DNA from: Chimonanthus salicifolius
Taxonomy: Eukaryota > Streptophyta > Magnoliopsida > Laurales > Calycanthaceae
Direction of reading: 5' to 3'
Assembly: GCA_013350335.1 (NCBI GenBank)
Contig: CM023539.1
Location: forward strand, 28,203,043 to 28,267,042
Length of the DNA: 64,000 bases
Shown piece after piece: positions 31,479 to 44,383 of the stretch (positions are counted from its first letter, which is position 1; each line of letters opens with the position of its first letter). The position numbers and the translations under genes were made by a program. The notes below the pieces were generated by a model that was not told the origin of the DNA, did not search any database, and was given only the letters and a program-made list of their open reading frames with translations.

Positions 31479-32085
31479 CTTGTCGCAAACTTTCGTAGAT
31501 AAGGTTGGAACACGCGATTCAAATCCATAAACATGGCTGGCGCGTTCCTCAAACCAAAAGGATCACCACAAACTCGTACAAATCATACTGCGTCTGGAAA
31601 GTAGTCTCAGGAATGTCTTCCTCTCGAATCCGCAACTGATGGTAACTCGACCTCAAATCGATTTTCGAAAAACATCTCGATCCTCTCAAAAGATCAAAGA
31701 GGTCATCTATTCTAGGCAACGGATACTTATTCTTAATAGTTACTTGGTTAAGCCGCTGGTAATCTATACACATCCTCATCGATCCATCCTTCTTTTTCAC
31801 AAAGAGAGAAGGTGCGCCCCACGGCGAGTTGCTCTGACGGATAAAACCAAGTCTAAGAAGCTCATCTACCTACGTAGCTAGCTCTCTCTGTTCTATCGCT
31901 GTCATCCGATAAGGTGCCATGGAAATTGGAGATGTTCCTAGCTGTAGGTCTATAACAAACTCTATCTCTCGGCGTGGAGGTAGCCCAGCCAACTGGTCAG
32001 GAAACACATCCATAAACTCACCTACCACCCGAGGAGTAACAGACCCTACACCACCTACATCTTTCCAACCCATGCTAGCCACCAC
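31479..32085 (-). pseudogene. Ty3/gypsy reverse transcriptase, truncated
   Basis: Readable from the linker ([20 protein letters not shown]) through [12 protein letters not shown] text, [38 protein letters not shown] and [13 protein letters not shown]. There is an in-frame stop in the plus-numbered region near 31869 and a frameshift near 31553. The catalytic DD box is lost by the deletion at about 31480. The element could not have moved on its own in this state. Confidence 0.88.
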
Positions 32086-32101
32086 ACTACTAGGATACGC
32101 C

Positions 32102-32540
32102 CTAAGGCCAGAGAAAAGTGACTCTCATCTTTTCATAGGGTACCAACTTCTCCATAAACCTTTCATTGGTTGAGGAGACCCCACGAATTCTCCTCTGAAA
32201 ACAATCTATCAAAACCTCAAAAATTGAAAACCAATCCATACCAAGGATGATGTCAAAGTCCGTCATTTCCAACACAAGAAAATCATAGGACAACTCTACA
32301 CCGCTAATCTTCAAAACACAAGATCCACACATCTGGTTCACCAAAGCCTTCTTACCCAAGGGTGATACTACCATTAGTGGATTAACTACTTCTACCGGTT
32401 TCAAACCCAATCTATCACAACAAGTTCTAGAAATAAAGGAATGCGAAGCACCGGTATAAAAAAGCACTTGAGCCAAAAAACTAAAAAGATTAAGGATACC
32501 TTCCAACACAGTATTCTCCACTGGCTCTTCCTTCTGAGTC
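32102..32540 (-). pseudogene. Ty3/gypsy aspartic protease
   Basis: Retropepsin-like domain. FYTGASHSFIS is readable where the active site should be DTGASHSFIS, so the catalytic Asp is Tyr. Downstream DFDIILGMDWFS is the conserved flap/helix block (IxGMDWL). Follows the zinc knuckles in the normal gag-pro order. Confidence 0.87.
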
Positions 32541-32699
32541 TCAATCGTGTAGACTCTCTCCTGAGTGGTCAGAGGACGTCCTTGTCCTCCCCATGACCAT
32601 TCTGAGGTGGTCCGTTCCTTGGTGCCACCGAGTCTCTGGAGGTCTGCTGAGAACCTTGACCAACAGACGGTTGTGCCACAGAAAAAGGAGCTCGTGCTC

Positions 32700-32838
32700 C
32701 TTGCGAAGGTGCAGCTCCATCGATATAGGGGCATCCCTTACGCAGGTGTCCGGTCTGCTTGCAATGATGGCACGCCTTCTCTCCTCCTGACGGGCAGAAC
32801 TTGGAAATGTGCCCAAGCTGGCTGCAGGTGAAGCACAC
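32700..32838 (-). pseudogene. Two CCHC zinc knuckles (nucleocapsid)
   Basis: CFTCSQLGHISKFC followed by CHHCKQTGHLRKGC, both with intact C-x2-C-x4-H-x4-C spacing. Nucleocapsid part of gag, binding element RNA. Confidence 0.92.
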
Positions 32839-33002
32839 AAATCGCCAGGAGTCAAACCGACTCGACTGTCCTGTGTTAGGCTTGCTCTTCTTGAAGAAAG
32901 GCCTCTTCTTACAGAACTACTTCTGCTGGTTAAACTTGGCCTCCTTGTTGGAAGAAGGTTCCTGGGAGTTGTTGACACTCTGGTCGATAGTGTCCACTAT
33001 TT

Positions 33003-33700
33003 CTACCTTCGAAGCTCGATCAAAGATCTCTTCAAAGTGTCGAAAACTATGCTGGCCACTTGCCGTTGCAGAAACGGTCGGAGTTCATTCTCAAAATGTT
33101 GAATCTTTTCCTCTTCGTTTGCAGCAATCCAAGGTATGAACTGCAACAAGTCGATGAAGCGCATGGCATATTGTACCACGGAGTCGGATCCTTGCTGGAT
33201 GTTGAGGAACTCTCTCTTCCTCGCCTCCTGCACAGTCTTTGGAAAGTAACGGGCCAAAAAGGCTGCAAAGAACTCTTCCCACGACATTGGCTCGTGGTTA
33301 CGAACCAAGCTCTTCGCTTCCCACCACTCGTAAGCGTTTCCTTCCAACTGGTACTGCCGCCAAGGTCACTCACAAGTCGTCGGCAATAACCAGGGTGTTA
33401 AGGATCCGGCTAATCTGAGTCAGCTAGTTCCTCGCTGCGCTAGGGTCCTCTGTCCCCGAGAAACTTGTCGGGTTCAGTCGCTTGAACTCTTTAAGAGCCG
33501 AGGTGGCTCTCTCCTCCTGGCGTACGGATTGGCGGGCGTTGCATGTTTTCAGCTATCTGCTGAAATGCTTCAACCGCCGCTCGAACGGCCTCATTGGGTA
33601 GGTCACGGGGTGGAAGACCAGTCCTTCCTCCCACGGTAGTTGGTTTCATTAGCATTGGGTCCTGACATCTGTTATTTACACTTGTAAATATCACTTAACC
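33003..33700 (-). pseudogene. Ty3/gypsy gag capsid region
   Basis: A start near 33694, 350 bp from the PBS, opens a leader segment (NEAVRAAVEAFQQIAENM). The capsid core is readable at 33347-33003: WWEAKSLV, then MSWEEFFAAFLARYFP, FLNIQQGSDSVVQYAMRF and ENELRPFLQRQV, the standard plant retrotransposon gag pattern. Frames change around 33370-33490. Confidence 0.88.
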
Positions 33701-34051
33701 ATTTTAAGGAACTTATTAAGGCAAAATCACACAAGTTTGTAAAATACATTAGAAATCATTCAAAAGCATTGCAATCATAAGGACTGGTAGGGTTTAAAAA
33801 AACCCAACAAAACAACAAGACAAGACTCAACCCTTTCAAAACAAAATCTCCACGAAACTCCGACACACTCTAATCTAATCTTTCGAAGAAGATCTTGCAT
33901 CAACACCAAGGTAATAGAAGTTGTCCGGACAAGTCGCCAACTTATGCGCGAACACTCTATAGGTCAAACATGGTATGATCCCTGGTCCCCCTAACATAGG
34001 GACAAGTTTAACTAGGTTGTAGCCCATCACAGTCCTAGAGTTTGAGTCGAA

Positions 34052-34063
34052 GCTCTGATACCA
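34052..34063 (-). promoter_or_regulatory. Primer-binding site of the Ty3/gypsy element
   Basis: GCTCTGATACCA, complement of TGGTATCAGAGC, matching initiator Met-tRNA. It lies 3 bp from the LTR edge at 34067. Confidence 0.9.
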
Positions 34064-34066
34064 AGC

Positions 34067-37000
34067 TGTCACGCCCCGACCTGAAGGGTGGGCCCGGAAC
34101 GCGACTGATTTTTTTTCTTTTTTTGAAATAAACTAACTCAAGCATTCTAACTGGGCCGGATCAACAGTTGGGCCCAGAGGTCACACATGATCCCAACATG
34201 TGGACTCAAACGTGTACCATAAGTCTGATACCAACAAAAACACAACAACGACACATAACATGATCACATGAATCTAACACTGAATTATCATTCAAAACAT
34301 CATCAGAGTAACTACAGAAGCATAGTAGTTTAATACATCACATTAACACACACTAAGTACCACACTCGGTACTTGACAAAAGAAAATGGTTCCAAGAACC
34401 AGAAAGCACAAATACAAGGGTATTCCCCTCAGTGGGAATCCCAAAGCAACGCCGTAACTTATCCACTCTAAGCTTCAAACTGAGGGTTCTCCTCCTCGGG
34501 TTCATCTCCTGAAACGTGAGTGGGGTGAGCTAACTAGCCCAGTGAAGGAAATATAATAGTGCAGTTTTAAAGTAAACAACATGTTAGTATATAATCAACA
34601 GTTGCAATATAATATCTCATGCTTGATAATAAAATTCACAATATCAAGTAAAGTTTCATCATCGTCTTTCCATTTTCTCATCATCTTTCCATTACTACTG
34701 TTATCCAACGTAGCCCCTAGATACTATACTGACAACAATAGCATTAAGTTCCGATACGGTCAAAATACCTCCTTGCAAGTACATCTCCGGCTCTCCCATA
34801 GCCGGTACCGACACCCTTAAGTCAGCAACTGTAGACACCCATGGTCCAGTAGACATAACCGACACACTCAGCTCAGCGATGGTTTAGTAGTAAAAGGTAC
34901 GTGAAAGCAGTATTTCACAATTCATAAGATCATAACATTTATCAGCATCATAAGCACTCTTACCATAGTGCATCACGTCTAGGCACATGAGTGGGTTCAT
35001 CAAATTTGAAACCACTCATTGCTCAATATCCATATCAAATAAACTTGTTTACATCAAGCTGCAAAGTTAAATTCCCTCACCGTAACTGTGTGGTTTCGCT
35101 GTCTCTGTTCAAATAAACAGACAAGTGCACAATCAATATACATAGCATCAAATACATACACATAAGTAGTATTTCGAAATCTTACGATTTCCCAAAAATA
35201 TCCAAGGTACATGGTAATTTAGTCTCCTACTAGGTTTCTATCCTTTCTAAATTATAATATTCCACAAGATAATATAATAAAAAGGTGCTCAGGTCCAAAA
35301 CTCATATTGTCTTCTAGGCATTGAGTAAATTGACTTATTGAGTTAGGTCTAGATTCCTCAGGTCACTTCTCGGTTGTCTTCTGGATAGGACCGGATTTGA
35401 CATTTTGAGTAAGGCCTCGAGGTCACTTAGTGCCCAACAAATATAGTGTCGGCCTGAAAGTGAGATCACTCAGTGCCCGACCAATAGAGTCGGCCTGAAG
35501 TGAATACAATAGTATTTACACTATAGTAATAAGAAAAGAGGGTTAGTACATATTTTAATTAATAATGAGGTACTAACATCACATCATATCAAATAACCAT
35601 CAAACAAGAACATTTTACACTTCAAAAACTAGGTCCCTCGAAACATGCCTCGGAACCAGGTACTGTGGCTTCGGATCACCCGAACCACACCTAAACTAGT
35701 CACTGATCTCATATCATGGGTCTGACTTCGGATCGTCCGAAGATTGGGTCTCGGGTCATCCGAAGTCCCTCCGAACTGAAAAACAAAGAAAACGGGTCTC
35801 GGTGAGTCTGGGTACCTCAGAACATCTGAAGTTAGGGCTATGAACGTCCGAGTGGGTTCGGTCCTTCCGAGCTCTGCTTGGAACATCCGGCCAGGGTCGA
35901 GATAGCCTCGGGCGCTACTGGGCTTCGGGTGAAGCTCAGAACGTCCGAGGGGTTGTCTTCGAAATGTCCGAAGGGTGTTACCCTCGGAATGTCCGAAGAT
36001 CAACTCTCAGACCTTCCGAGAGTCGTCTTCCTCCACTGTCTGCAACAGCAGACATGACATGAAATACGAATCCGGAAACAATGGGTTTCCCAGATTCAGT
36101 TTCCACATCTAGCTGGTCCGATGGATTCCTCTGGGAGTCCTCTTTCCAGAGGGAATGGTTTGGAGCTTTGAAGCTCACTGGGCCAACCGATTTTAAAACC
36201 AAAACCTCATGGATACAAGAGAACCCATGGTTTTCCTTAGATTTCAAACTGGTTTTATTCACTCCAATCAAGGCCAAAACCGGTTTTTCTTGATTCTAAA
36301 CCACCTAGAATTTGAAAAGGAACACAGTGGTTACCTTCACTGGAGTTCCCGAGCTGAAAATCTGAACTTTGGAAAAACTTCCTCTAAGCTACTGGTGACT
36401 GAAAAACAGTAAAACAGAGAAGGTGATCGGATGGTTTTCAAGCAGCAGCCGGAACTGAGAGAGAGAAGAGAAGGTTTTGTGGGAGTTCAAACCAGCTGAG
36501 GAGGCTGGGATTTATAGAAAATCCTATCAGTCGGTAGAGGCCATTGGCCACTGCATGCAGAGCCCCTTCTTACGTCCCCAACAGTAACCGGCAAGTTACT
36601 GTTTGGTTGCAGATAAGTCCTCCACAACTTCCGATTTTTGCAAAAATGCCCCTCATTTGATAAAAATCTGATTTTTAACTAAAATAAACTTTTAAGACTT
36701 GACAAAATTAATCCACACCTAACAGATAAGTTGGGTTTTAAAAACTCTAATCACCATAAAAATTTGGAGATTTAACTCTCACTAAAAACCATTGATTTAA
36801 AATAAAACCATCATTTAATACTATTTACTTAATTAAACAAATGTTAAATAAAACTATTTAGAGACCTCATTTTGGGGTGTCAAAGAATAACTAGACCATT
36901 CTTAAAATGATCTAACACAAAATACTAGTTTTAGGATTTTATCTCATTTCCAAAATCATTTAAAATAATTATGACTCCATTTCGGGGTTTTGACGGGCAG

Positions 37001-37301
37001 ATTTAAATACTATTTTCTGAAAACAAAATTATTTTAAAATAAGAAATACAAATCCTTTATTAAGGAGGATATTATCATCCAATAAAAATCACATAAAAAC
37101 ATAATTTATAAAAAATAATAACAAGAAGCGGTAAATTACCGTTTTGCCCCTTCAAGTGGACGAGCTGGATCACTGAGCTTTTGAGCTCAGATTGGGCCAC
37201 AACTGGGATTTCCTCAAAGCCCTAACCATAATCTTCAAGATTAACAGGTTAAACAAGGTTTATTAAGCTAAAACACGCCTAATCTGGGGCAGGGTATTAC
37301 A
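34067..37301 (-). mobile_element. 5' LTR of the Ty3/gypsy (chromovirus-like) element
   Basis: Plus-strand TGTCACGCCCCGACC at the PBS side and GGGCAGGGTATTACA at the outer side; own start TGTAATACCCTGCCCC. Length 3235 bp, unusually long and comparable to the solo LTRs. It contains a palindrome cluster (35630-36030), and GGGCTAGTTAGCTCACCCC near 34540 sits where the solo LTRs have the branch-point hairpin. Flank CTTAA (37302-37306) has no partner, since the other LTR is truncated. It links the TGTAAT..ACA style of termini to a coding Ty3 lineage. Confidence 0.92.
35630..36030. repeat. Palindrome cluster TTCGGAYxxTCCGAA in the Ty3 LTR
   Basis: Many half-sites of GGATC.TCCGAA, CATCCGAAG, TCGGAAT.TCCGA and CGTCCGAG, alternating in orientation (for example 35668, 35730, 35756, 35780, 35855, 35938, 35957, 35984, 36010). 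Same style as other LTR arrays with its own core. Confidence 0.75.
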
Positions 37302-37979
37302 CTTAACCATACACTTGTAGCATTCATCAGTGTTGTTTCATAACATGCTTTATACATATTTAAAAGATATGAAACAATAAAAGAGGCTGAAAGAATCCTT
37401 TGAAAAACTTCCTCTTCTAGCCCAGTGGATGACACCACCTATCTTTACCAATGTGTGTACTAAGATCATCCACTGAAAATGTCCAAGCTAAATCCTCTAA
37501 GAGAAGAAGAGGATAGAGTAAAGGAACTTGATGAAGGTAATGACCTTCAAGTATCCTTTGTGGCCATGTACCAATATGTTTGCCTCTTACGTTAGGACAA
37601 CATTGTGGTACAAAATCTGGAAATATTGATTCAAAAGATCAAATGGGAAGGCACCCAAGACTAAAACCAGATTTGATAAAGGCCATCACCGGATTGTAGA
37701 CTTAGATTCCAAGTCTCACAAGGTTATGTTCAAATGTGTGAAGGGATACCACCAGTTGATATCACATTTGAAATATATTTTGGAATCACCTTTTATCTTG
37801 CCTTCAATCCATGATCTTGTTTGATTGTTAGATTGATCTTATGCAAGATACTTGTATGTACATGTAGGTCTGCACTATAGTATTGGAATATACTTATTTC
37901 ATTTCGTATGCGATGTGATTTGTGAATCTTTAGGAAATGAATGTAATATGTGCATTACCTCATGTATAGGGTGTGTATG
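37302..37979 (+). mobile_element. Second copy of the decayed Copia-like interior
   Basis: Homologous to the minus strand of 6960-7740: blocks CTTGATGAAGGTAATGACC, TAGGACAACATTGTGGTAC and CTTCAATCCATGATCTTG have counterparts there. Many stops. The Ty3 element 30284-37301 abuts it. Similarity ends at about 37979. Confidence 0.6.
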
Positions 37980-39829
37980 TGATTAAAACAGGTTTGTTCG
38001 CCCTCGACTCCTTTTGTCCATGTACATGTTCAAATCATAATTGGTAGGTTATTATCACATCAAGTCCTTGTCTAATCTGTGTACGTCTAGTCCAGACCTA
38101 AGGATCAACTGTATGATCTCCCAAGTCTAAAAAATTCTATTTTATATTTGATTTTAATAACAAATACATTAATTTTGTTAAACTATTTCTGCTTCAGGTC
38201 GACATATCGACACTGTCGATACATCGTCACTGGACACGATCGACACATCGATCATCTAGATATGTTGATTGGACTCTGTTTGTTTCAGTTCATATTTTCC
38301 AGTCCCTCTTCGGGTCCCATATATCGACACAGTCGATACATCTAACAGTACAGATACTCGAGATGTCGAGCACGTCGACACATCCTCTGGTTTGATATGT
38401 TCATACTTATGTTTGTTCTCTATTCCCGACAGTACTTATCGACCCAGTCGATACATACACAGATGTATATATTCGATATGTCGACTTTGTCGACATGTCT
38501 TCTAAATTTTGGTTTATCAATATTAACATTTGCACTGTGTTCACATGCTAATATGTCGACATAGTTGATGCATCGTCCTTGAATCAGTCGATTGTTTCCA
38601 TTTAATCACACTTAGACCGATTATTACATTTCCAGGCCGCCATATCGATCTGGTCGATACATCGTACTGGAACTAGTTTCATTTCTATTTTATCATACCC
38701 AAGTCGATATATCTTCCCGACTTAATTTCATCATCTTCATATTTATTTTCCAGTTCATTCATACCTAGACCGACACATCGACTTTGTCGATGGGTCGCTC
38801 TAGGATTTATTGATCATCCGTTCATTCCGATTTCCATCTCTATCATACCTAGGCCGAGACATCAACATAGGCGATGTGTTGTCCTGGGTTTACTTTCCTT
38901 CAATCCAATTGTTATTATTTTCTATTTGCTGGGTACTTGCCCTAGAAGACACATCGACATAGTCGATTGTCAATTGGGTCGATTCAGAAATCATGGACCC
39001 ATTATCCATGGCTTCCCTTTACTCAAGTGTTCATCGTTCTTGGATTCTTTTTTTCCCAATCCATTCATACACATTTCCTAAACATTCTAGTATTAATAAT
39101 TTATTCAAAAATATTACAGATTCGTCTACCTCGAGCGATTCTTAAGTGTACTCGAATGGGTGAAATCTAATCTCCCTTGTCTCCTTGCTCTCCTCCCTCC
39201 TTACTAACTCGATTTCTCTTTCCCCTTGCTTGGTCTCTCCTTCATTTCCCTAAACAAAGGAAGTCCGTGAGGAGGTGAAGTGGTTCTTGGTCGAGTTGAG
39301 GGCTGAGATATAAGTGAGAGGGTGAACTCGGGTGACCAAAAGGGGTGGTCAGGTACTCTGTTTCTTCTTCCTTCTTCACTGTTTTTCCTCTCATTTTCTT
39401 TCTTTCTTCTTTCTTCCCTTTCCCTTTGTTTTCTTTTCTACTTATATTATATTTTAATTACCTTGGACTCTTAATTGATTTTTTGGAAGATAGGCAATCA
39501 ACAACATGAATTCCCATGCATAGAAAAATGAAAGGTTTGGCGGTGATAGACAGAACTAAAGACGTTCTGGCTACTCAACACATCGACTTTGTTGATGTGT
39601 TGAACAATTTGATTGCCTTTTCCCCTATACATCGATCTAGGCGATGTATCGTCTGGAAACATTCAGACTTCCCGACACATTGACCTGGTTGATGTATCGT
39701 CTGAGGAAACTTTAGTTTCCCTTTATTTCTTTTAATAGATATTTACATTATTTGGACCAAAATCATATATTGCATTTATATGATAAATAAATTACATAAA
39801 ATGAGGACTTAAAACTCTGGGTCCTTACA
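37980..39829 (-). mobile_element. LTR-like block L
   Basis: The right end GGGTCCTTACA followed by Copia gag looks like an LTR start on the minus strand (TGTAAGGACCC). I could not find a matching left end or a partner for TTGCA, so boundaries are partly arbitrary. It contains a TCGAY palindrome cluster and no ORF of note. Confidence 0.4.
38195..39000. repeat. TCGACA / TGTCGA palindrome cluster
   Basis: Repeated units like ATCGACACTGTCGATACATCG at 38207-38228, and similar ones near 38323, 38358, 38438, 38480, 38553, 38645, 38773 and 38950. A smaller group lies at 39580-39715. Arms are 6-9 bp with short loops. Confidence 0.8.
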
Positions 39830-40531
39830 TTGCACATGAGGCATGGGAAATTCTCGAGAGAACCCACGAAGGCACATCCTTGTGAAAAGATCAAAGCTCC
39901 AATTTTTGGAAGCTCAATTTGATGCCTTAAAGATGAGGGAAGAAGAAACCTTCATGGATTTCTATTCTAGAGTTAATAATATAGTCAACTCTATGTGGGC
40001 TGTTGGTGAGAAGATTCTCGATGCCAATGTGTGGACAAAAATCCTAAAAAAACTTGCCAAGAGGTTTGACTCTAAAAAGGTGGCAATTGAAGAGTACCGG
40101 AATGTGGCCAGAATGAAAATTGATGATTTGATTGCCTCTCTTCAAACTTTTGAACTCAACCTTGAACCAACCAAGGAAAAACCAATTGCCTTGAAATCTT
40201 CCATTAAACATTCAACCATTAAAGAAAAAGAACCCGAAATGGAAGAAGGCCCAAGTGAAGAAATGGCCATGATAGCTAAAAAATATTTAAAAAACTTTAA
40301 AAGGTTCAATAAGATGAGAAAATTTAGAGAGGGAGAGTCTAGTAAAAAAGCACCTAAATGACATGAACCTCATGGTGAGAGAGAGAAGAAAAAGAAAAAC
40401 AAGGAAAAAGAATGATTCAATTGTGGAGGGAGAGGACACTACTCGAATGTATGTCCTTCCGAAAGGCCCAAGAAGGCTATGAATACAACATATGAGGATA
40501 CTTCGGAATCCAAAAGTGATTCGGAAGAGGA
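39830..40531 (+). pseudogene. Copia (SIRE/Maximus-like) gag, first part
   Basis: Readable from IAHEAWEIL through RSKLQFLEAQFDALKM, EEETFMDFYSRVNNIVN, IEEYRNVARMKIDDLIASL and EEMAMIAKKYLKNFKRF to a first zinc knuckle FNCGGRGHYSNVC, then an acidic Ser/Asp/Glu stretch ending at solo LTR M. This order is that of SIRE-type gag. Two stops occur (about 40360 and 40414). The N-terminus is missing at 39830. Confidence 0.88.
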
Positions 40532-41742
40532 TGTAATAGCCCGAATTTTCGAATAAATATATATTTGGCATTTATTGATTTTAATTTGAATTTTGACATG
40601 ATGGAATACCAAATGGATCAAAAGTTGGGACAAGGGTCCAAGAATGGCCCAATTGGGCCATAGATTGGATGAAATCCATTCAATGGGTCAATGAAAAGTA
40701 ATTGGGTCAAAGGGCCATGGGGGACCCAATGGGCCAAGGTAGGTAAGCACTAAGATAAATGGGTAAGACAAAGATATAATTGGGCCATGGACCTAATGGT
40801 GATCCAATTAAGATAAATTAAATGGATTAGATAATTATAAAATTATCTAAGTTAGGATGTATCAAGATTAAGTGATATGGCCAAATGGGGCCCACCTCCA
40901 CCTCACCAATTGAGGTGGCGTGTGGACCAAGGAAAAAGTGGGGCCAACCATCATGGTTGACTTGGTCAACCATGGATAAATTTAAGAAGACTAAGGTGGA
41001 TTAATGTAAATTAAATTGATTAAAATTATTGTAAAATGCCCTAAGTTAAAATCAATGGAATTAAAATGACATGGCCAAGTGGGGCCCACCCCCACCTCAC
41101 CAAGTGAGGTGGCGGGTGGGGTAGGTATAGGTGGGGGCAGTCCACCATGGTTGACTTGGTCAACCATGGGTGGGTTTCTTAGATAGATAAATTGTATGAA
41201 ATTAAATTGGATGGAAATTAATTAACCTAAATGAGGACTTAACTTAATTAATTAGGTGGGTTAATTAGGGTCAACATAGACAAGTCAAAGAGGACAAGGG
41301 AGCCATGCTTGGTGGTTGGGTCTCAACCACCACCACCAAAGTCAAGCTAGCCCATGCTTGGTTGGTGAGGAAGTTAATGTTGGAGTGAAGGCTACTCCAA
41401 CCATCTCCATCTCATTTCAAACAAACATTTTTCACTCTATCATTCCCTCCCACTCTCAAAAACCGTCCCATGCATTGGAGAAAAGAAAAAGAGAAGAAAA
41501 CTTAGAAGACGAAGAGAAGAAAAGAGAAAGAGAGAGTAAGCCTTGGTCCACCCCTTCAAGATCAAAGGCTAAGATCTTGTTTTCCATCACCTTCCCCTCT
41601 CCCTCTCTCAATCTAACTCCATCTACCATAGCCGATCCAAGCATATTTCACCATTGATCAAGCACATCTAGCCGATCAAACAAGGAGAGGAAGAAGAAAG
41701 GAGGCCAAAGAAGTCGACGAGAGCGACAAAGACCGGAGGACT

Positions 41743-41760
41743 CGTCGGATTGTAAGTATG
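41743..41760 (+). other. Putative splice donor of LTR M
   Basis: GTCGGATT then GTAAGTATG; GT at 41752-41753. Leader end is almost identical to LTR F. Confidence 0.55.
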
Positions 41761-41974
41761 TTCTAAACAAGAAATTTAATTTTTAGGGTTTTAAGTTTTG
41801 GAATCCATTTCCTTGGATTGGATGGTGGCCAAACCATCATAGGCTTTGAATTTAAAAATCCATCCAATGGTAGGATAAGGAATGGATAAGATGGAGGAAT
41901 GGATTAAGTAATGGATTAGGGATGTTAAGTATTTAAAATAATTGTTATGGACTTGTGAGGAAATTTTGGGCCAT

Positions 41975-43085
41975 AGGGTTCGGCCATGTAGCATGGCCGA
42001 ACCCCATGGTGGCAAATTTAAATGATGGATGATGGAAGTATGGAAAAATATGGAGAAAAGGTTAGGTTTCCTAAATGCTAAGTAATTGATGATTTTATTA
42101 AGATTAGAAAGTTTAAAATGTTGGAGAATGATTAGTGATAATTAGTTTTCAAATGATTTAAAATAGGTGATGTAAATGGATGATTAAATTCAAATGGAGG
42201 TATGATGTTCTAAAGAAAAATCATGGACTATAGGGTTTCGGCCATACAAGGTGGCCGAACCCCATGGTTAGTGATCTATGAGGGTTAGGGCTCTTAGATG
42301 CTCAATGGTTAATGTTTGCTAAGGTTTGAAAATTATGAGTATGGTATGTGATTTTCAAATGGGATGGAAGTGGTGGATTAAATATTTTTGAATTATAGAA
42401 GATGATGGAGGAAATGATAGTTTTTAAATGGATTTACAAAGTGTAAGATATAAGTTTTAAAAAGGGGCCAAAATGAATGTAGTGTATTAATTTTTAAAAA
42501 TGGAATTTTTGGCAAAGAAAACCATGGACAAAACATTGGTCCTTAATGGCACTAATAAAAGTGAGGCATGAACCATGGGTTCGGCCATGATGTATGGCCG
42601 AACCCTATGGTAATAATTTGGGATTTTTATGCATAAAAGAAAAATTGATGGAGAGGAATGGAAATTTTAATGGATTGGTATATAGCATTTTAAATGGGAT
42701 GAAAATGAGGATGTAAATGAATGACTTAAATTCATTTGAGGTAGGACTAAATGAGGCAAAATGGACTCAAGAAATGGGAAAATGGACACCATGGGTTCGG
42801 CCATGGTGTATGGCCGAACCCATGACCCCTTTTTGTGGGCCACATCTTAGGCCAAATATGGGATGATTTATGGGATTAAATGTTTTCAAATTTAATTAAA
42901 AGTAGGTGGCCGATTTGATGATGCTAGGTCGTGATTAAATGGATCTAAGTATAAATGAAATTTGGACTAAGAATGTACATAAATAAATGGATGATTAACC
43001 ATGGAAGAGAGAGTGGCAAAATGGTAATTATTAGCCACTTTGAAGAACCATGGGTTCGGCCATGGTACATGGCCGAACCATATGT
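41975..43085. repeat. Dyad array GGTTCGGCCAT / ATGGCCGAACC in LTR M
   Basis: Units near 41976, 42234, 42577, 42789 and 43049, matching those of F in number but with partly different spacing because of indels. Confidence 0.87.
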
Positions 43086-43687
43086 GGATTGAACATGGAA
43101 TTGGATATATTAAAAGGACATTATGAATGATTAAATAAAACGTATAGATGCTGCGTTTTAGGCTCGCTCAATGGAATATTTGAAATGGCCAAAATCGGAT
43201 TTATGTATGTGTTTTAACCAATGGATAATGGGCTAAGTTAAGGACCGATTTTTGATAAACTTGTAATATATTTAAGGATCATTGAATGGATCTAGGGTTA
43301 TGATCACTTAGGAACTTAATCATGGATAACGTATGGACTAATTCGGCAAATGTAATAAGGTATCGGGACGTCGCAAACGGTACGCGATCGGCAACCGGAT
43401 TATCGAACGGAAAACGTAACGGAACGCTACACGGTATTCGGTAGGATTCCTACCTTTTTGTAAGCGATGGATATATGATGGTATTTTAAATTATTTTGAT
43501 TTGGCTTATGATGGATTTATGATTATGATTTATCTTATGACGAGTTTTAAGTTATGAATCATATGGATTATATTTTAACATTATTCATTATATGGGTATG
43601 TATGGTATATCAAAATTAGGTTTATCTATATACTACATAGCATAATGCACGTATATTTCATGCATGGCATGGGCGGGAAAATAATGA

Positions 43688-43865
43688 AACCGGAGTCCAT
43701 GCTCCGTCGGGGCGACCGAGAAGCAAACATGGGGATAGCCCGAGGGGCTATAACCGGAGTCCATGCTCTGTCGGGGCGACCGAAGAATCAGACATGGGGA
43801 TAGCTCTTATGCTATAACCGGAGTCGATGCTCCGTCGGGGCGACCGAGAAGCAAACATGGGGACA
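43688..43865 (+). repeat. Tandem hairpin module of LTR M, 3 units
   Basis: Three units of about 60 bp with CGGAGTCCATGCTCCG and TCGGGGCGACCGA stems. One unit has CTCTG and one has CGATGCTCCG. Confidence 0.85.
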
Positions 43866-44383
43866 ATACATTGTATGATCATACGGATGATGGGTGGGAC
43901 ACATGACATTGGCACCCATGGCATAGCACTCATTACATGCTTATTTTGTTATATTTTATTATATCGGTATGCATGTTATCACTAATCCATATGCTAGCCC
44001 TACTTCTACCCTAGCTGATGACGCAGGAGAGGCAGAAAACGGTGGACATGACAGGAGCCAAGCTTAGGAGCTTGGGAAGCGCAGTCTTAGTTTATTTACG
44101 TTTACATTTTGGAGATGTAATTTTAAAGTAACTTAGCTTGTCGGGTTGTATAAATTTACATTTCTTGCGATGGTTTGGACGTTACTTATGGACGAGTACC
44201 TTTGGTGATATAAATATGAACATAGGGGCATTTTGGTAATTCAATGTTGTATCTTCCCTTCTATCTAAAAACCGGTAGGATAGACTCTATTATCATGTTC
44301 CACAATGATTATAATCCGTGAGCTTACTTCCTACGCGTGAACCATTCTCGTGGACTTAGTTCCGCGCACGAGTGGGGTTGGCC

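Noticed and set aside
32541..33389. Several plus-strand ORFs opposite the Ty3 gag region
   Set aside because: Antisense of a recognisable gag-protease sequence; no independent motif.
37980..39829. Complete solo LTR with TSD for block L
   Set aside because: The right end is LTR-like but no left end with a matching TTGCA was found, so only a partial LTR is claimed.
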